In this document: in pieces, positions 6,902-6,945 of the stretch
Layout of the letters: every line of letters starts with the position of its first letter
Numbering within the stretch: the stretch's first letter is position 1
Assembly (NCBI GenBank): GCA_937968035.1
Contig: CALBTS010000986.1
Location: 1 to 6,945 of the forward strand
Reading direction: 5' to 3'
DNA: 6,945 nt
Source of the DNA: an uncultured Methanomethylovorans sp.
GTDB lineage: Archaea; Halobacteriota; Methanosarcinia; Methanosarcinales; Methanosarcinaceae
Translations under genes and position numbers: made by a program
Notes under the pieces: model-generated
Database searches by the model: none
The model's input: the letters and a program-made list of their open reading frames with translations, nothing else
Told to the model about the DNA's origin: nothing

Positions 6902-6945
6902 AGATCGGAAGAGCACACGTCTGAACTCCAGTCACCGAATACGAT
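6902..6945. other. Illumina TruSeq read-2/P7 adapter with index (artefact)
   Basis: From 6902 the sequence is AGATCGGAAGAGCACACGTC and continues to CCAGTCAC at 6935, an exact match to the TruSeq index adapter. The next eight bases, CGAATACG, followed by AT, fit an 8-base i7 sample index and the start of the ATCTCGTATG constant region. The native insert ends at 6901. The minus-strand translation of this part gives the familiar adapter peptide MTGVQTCALPI. Confidence 0.98.

Overview
The window is a 6,851-base insert of tailed-phage (or prophage) DNA at positions 51-6901, bounded at both ends by Illumina TruSeq adapter sequence (1-50 and 6902-6945). All real genes lie on the minus strand, so transcription runs from right to left. 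They are packed almost without gaps: ATGA overlaps at 6630-6633 and 5061-5064, a one-base TAATG overlap at 4498, and gaps of 10 and 31 bases elsewhere. No rRNA, tRNA, CRISPR array, insertion sequence or long intergenic stretch is visible.

In transcription order the cassette holds: the C-terminal 89 residues of a connector-like protein (6630-6901); a 272-residue protein with a signal peptide and fibre-like repeats (5815-6633); a 247-residue connector/ring-type protein whose C-terminal half resembles the first fragment (5061-5804); a second small connector-type protein of 188 residues (4498-5064); a 1,278-residue neck/tail protein of the 'phage stabilisation' or muzzle type found in crAss-like and related Bacteroidota phages (662-4498); and a further connector-type protein cut off by the left contig end (51-630). 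I read this as a head-tail joining (neck and short tail) module of a podovirus-like phage. Small ring proteins would stack under the portal, the large protein would form the distal nozzle, and the signal-peptide protein may be a fibre or an exported accessory.

The host phylum is inferred as Bacteroidota. The reasons are the family motifs of the large protein, the mostly absent Shine-Dalgarno sequences, and a signal peptide with Gln at the likely +1 position. No integrase, terminase, portal or capsid gene is present, so virus versus prophage cannot be decided.

The most notable biology is an abrupt change in base composition inside the 1,278-residue gene (about 50% G+C at both ends, about 25-38% in sampled lines between roughly 1700 and 4045) and a probable pair of paralogous connector genes flanking the signal-peptide gene. 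The most important caution is that both terminal reading frames run into adapter, so the last 10-11 residues of one and the first 12 of the other are artificial.
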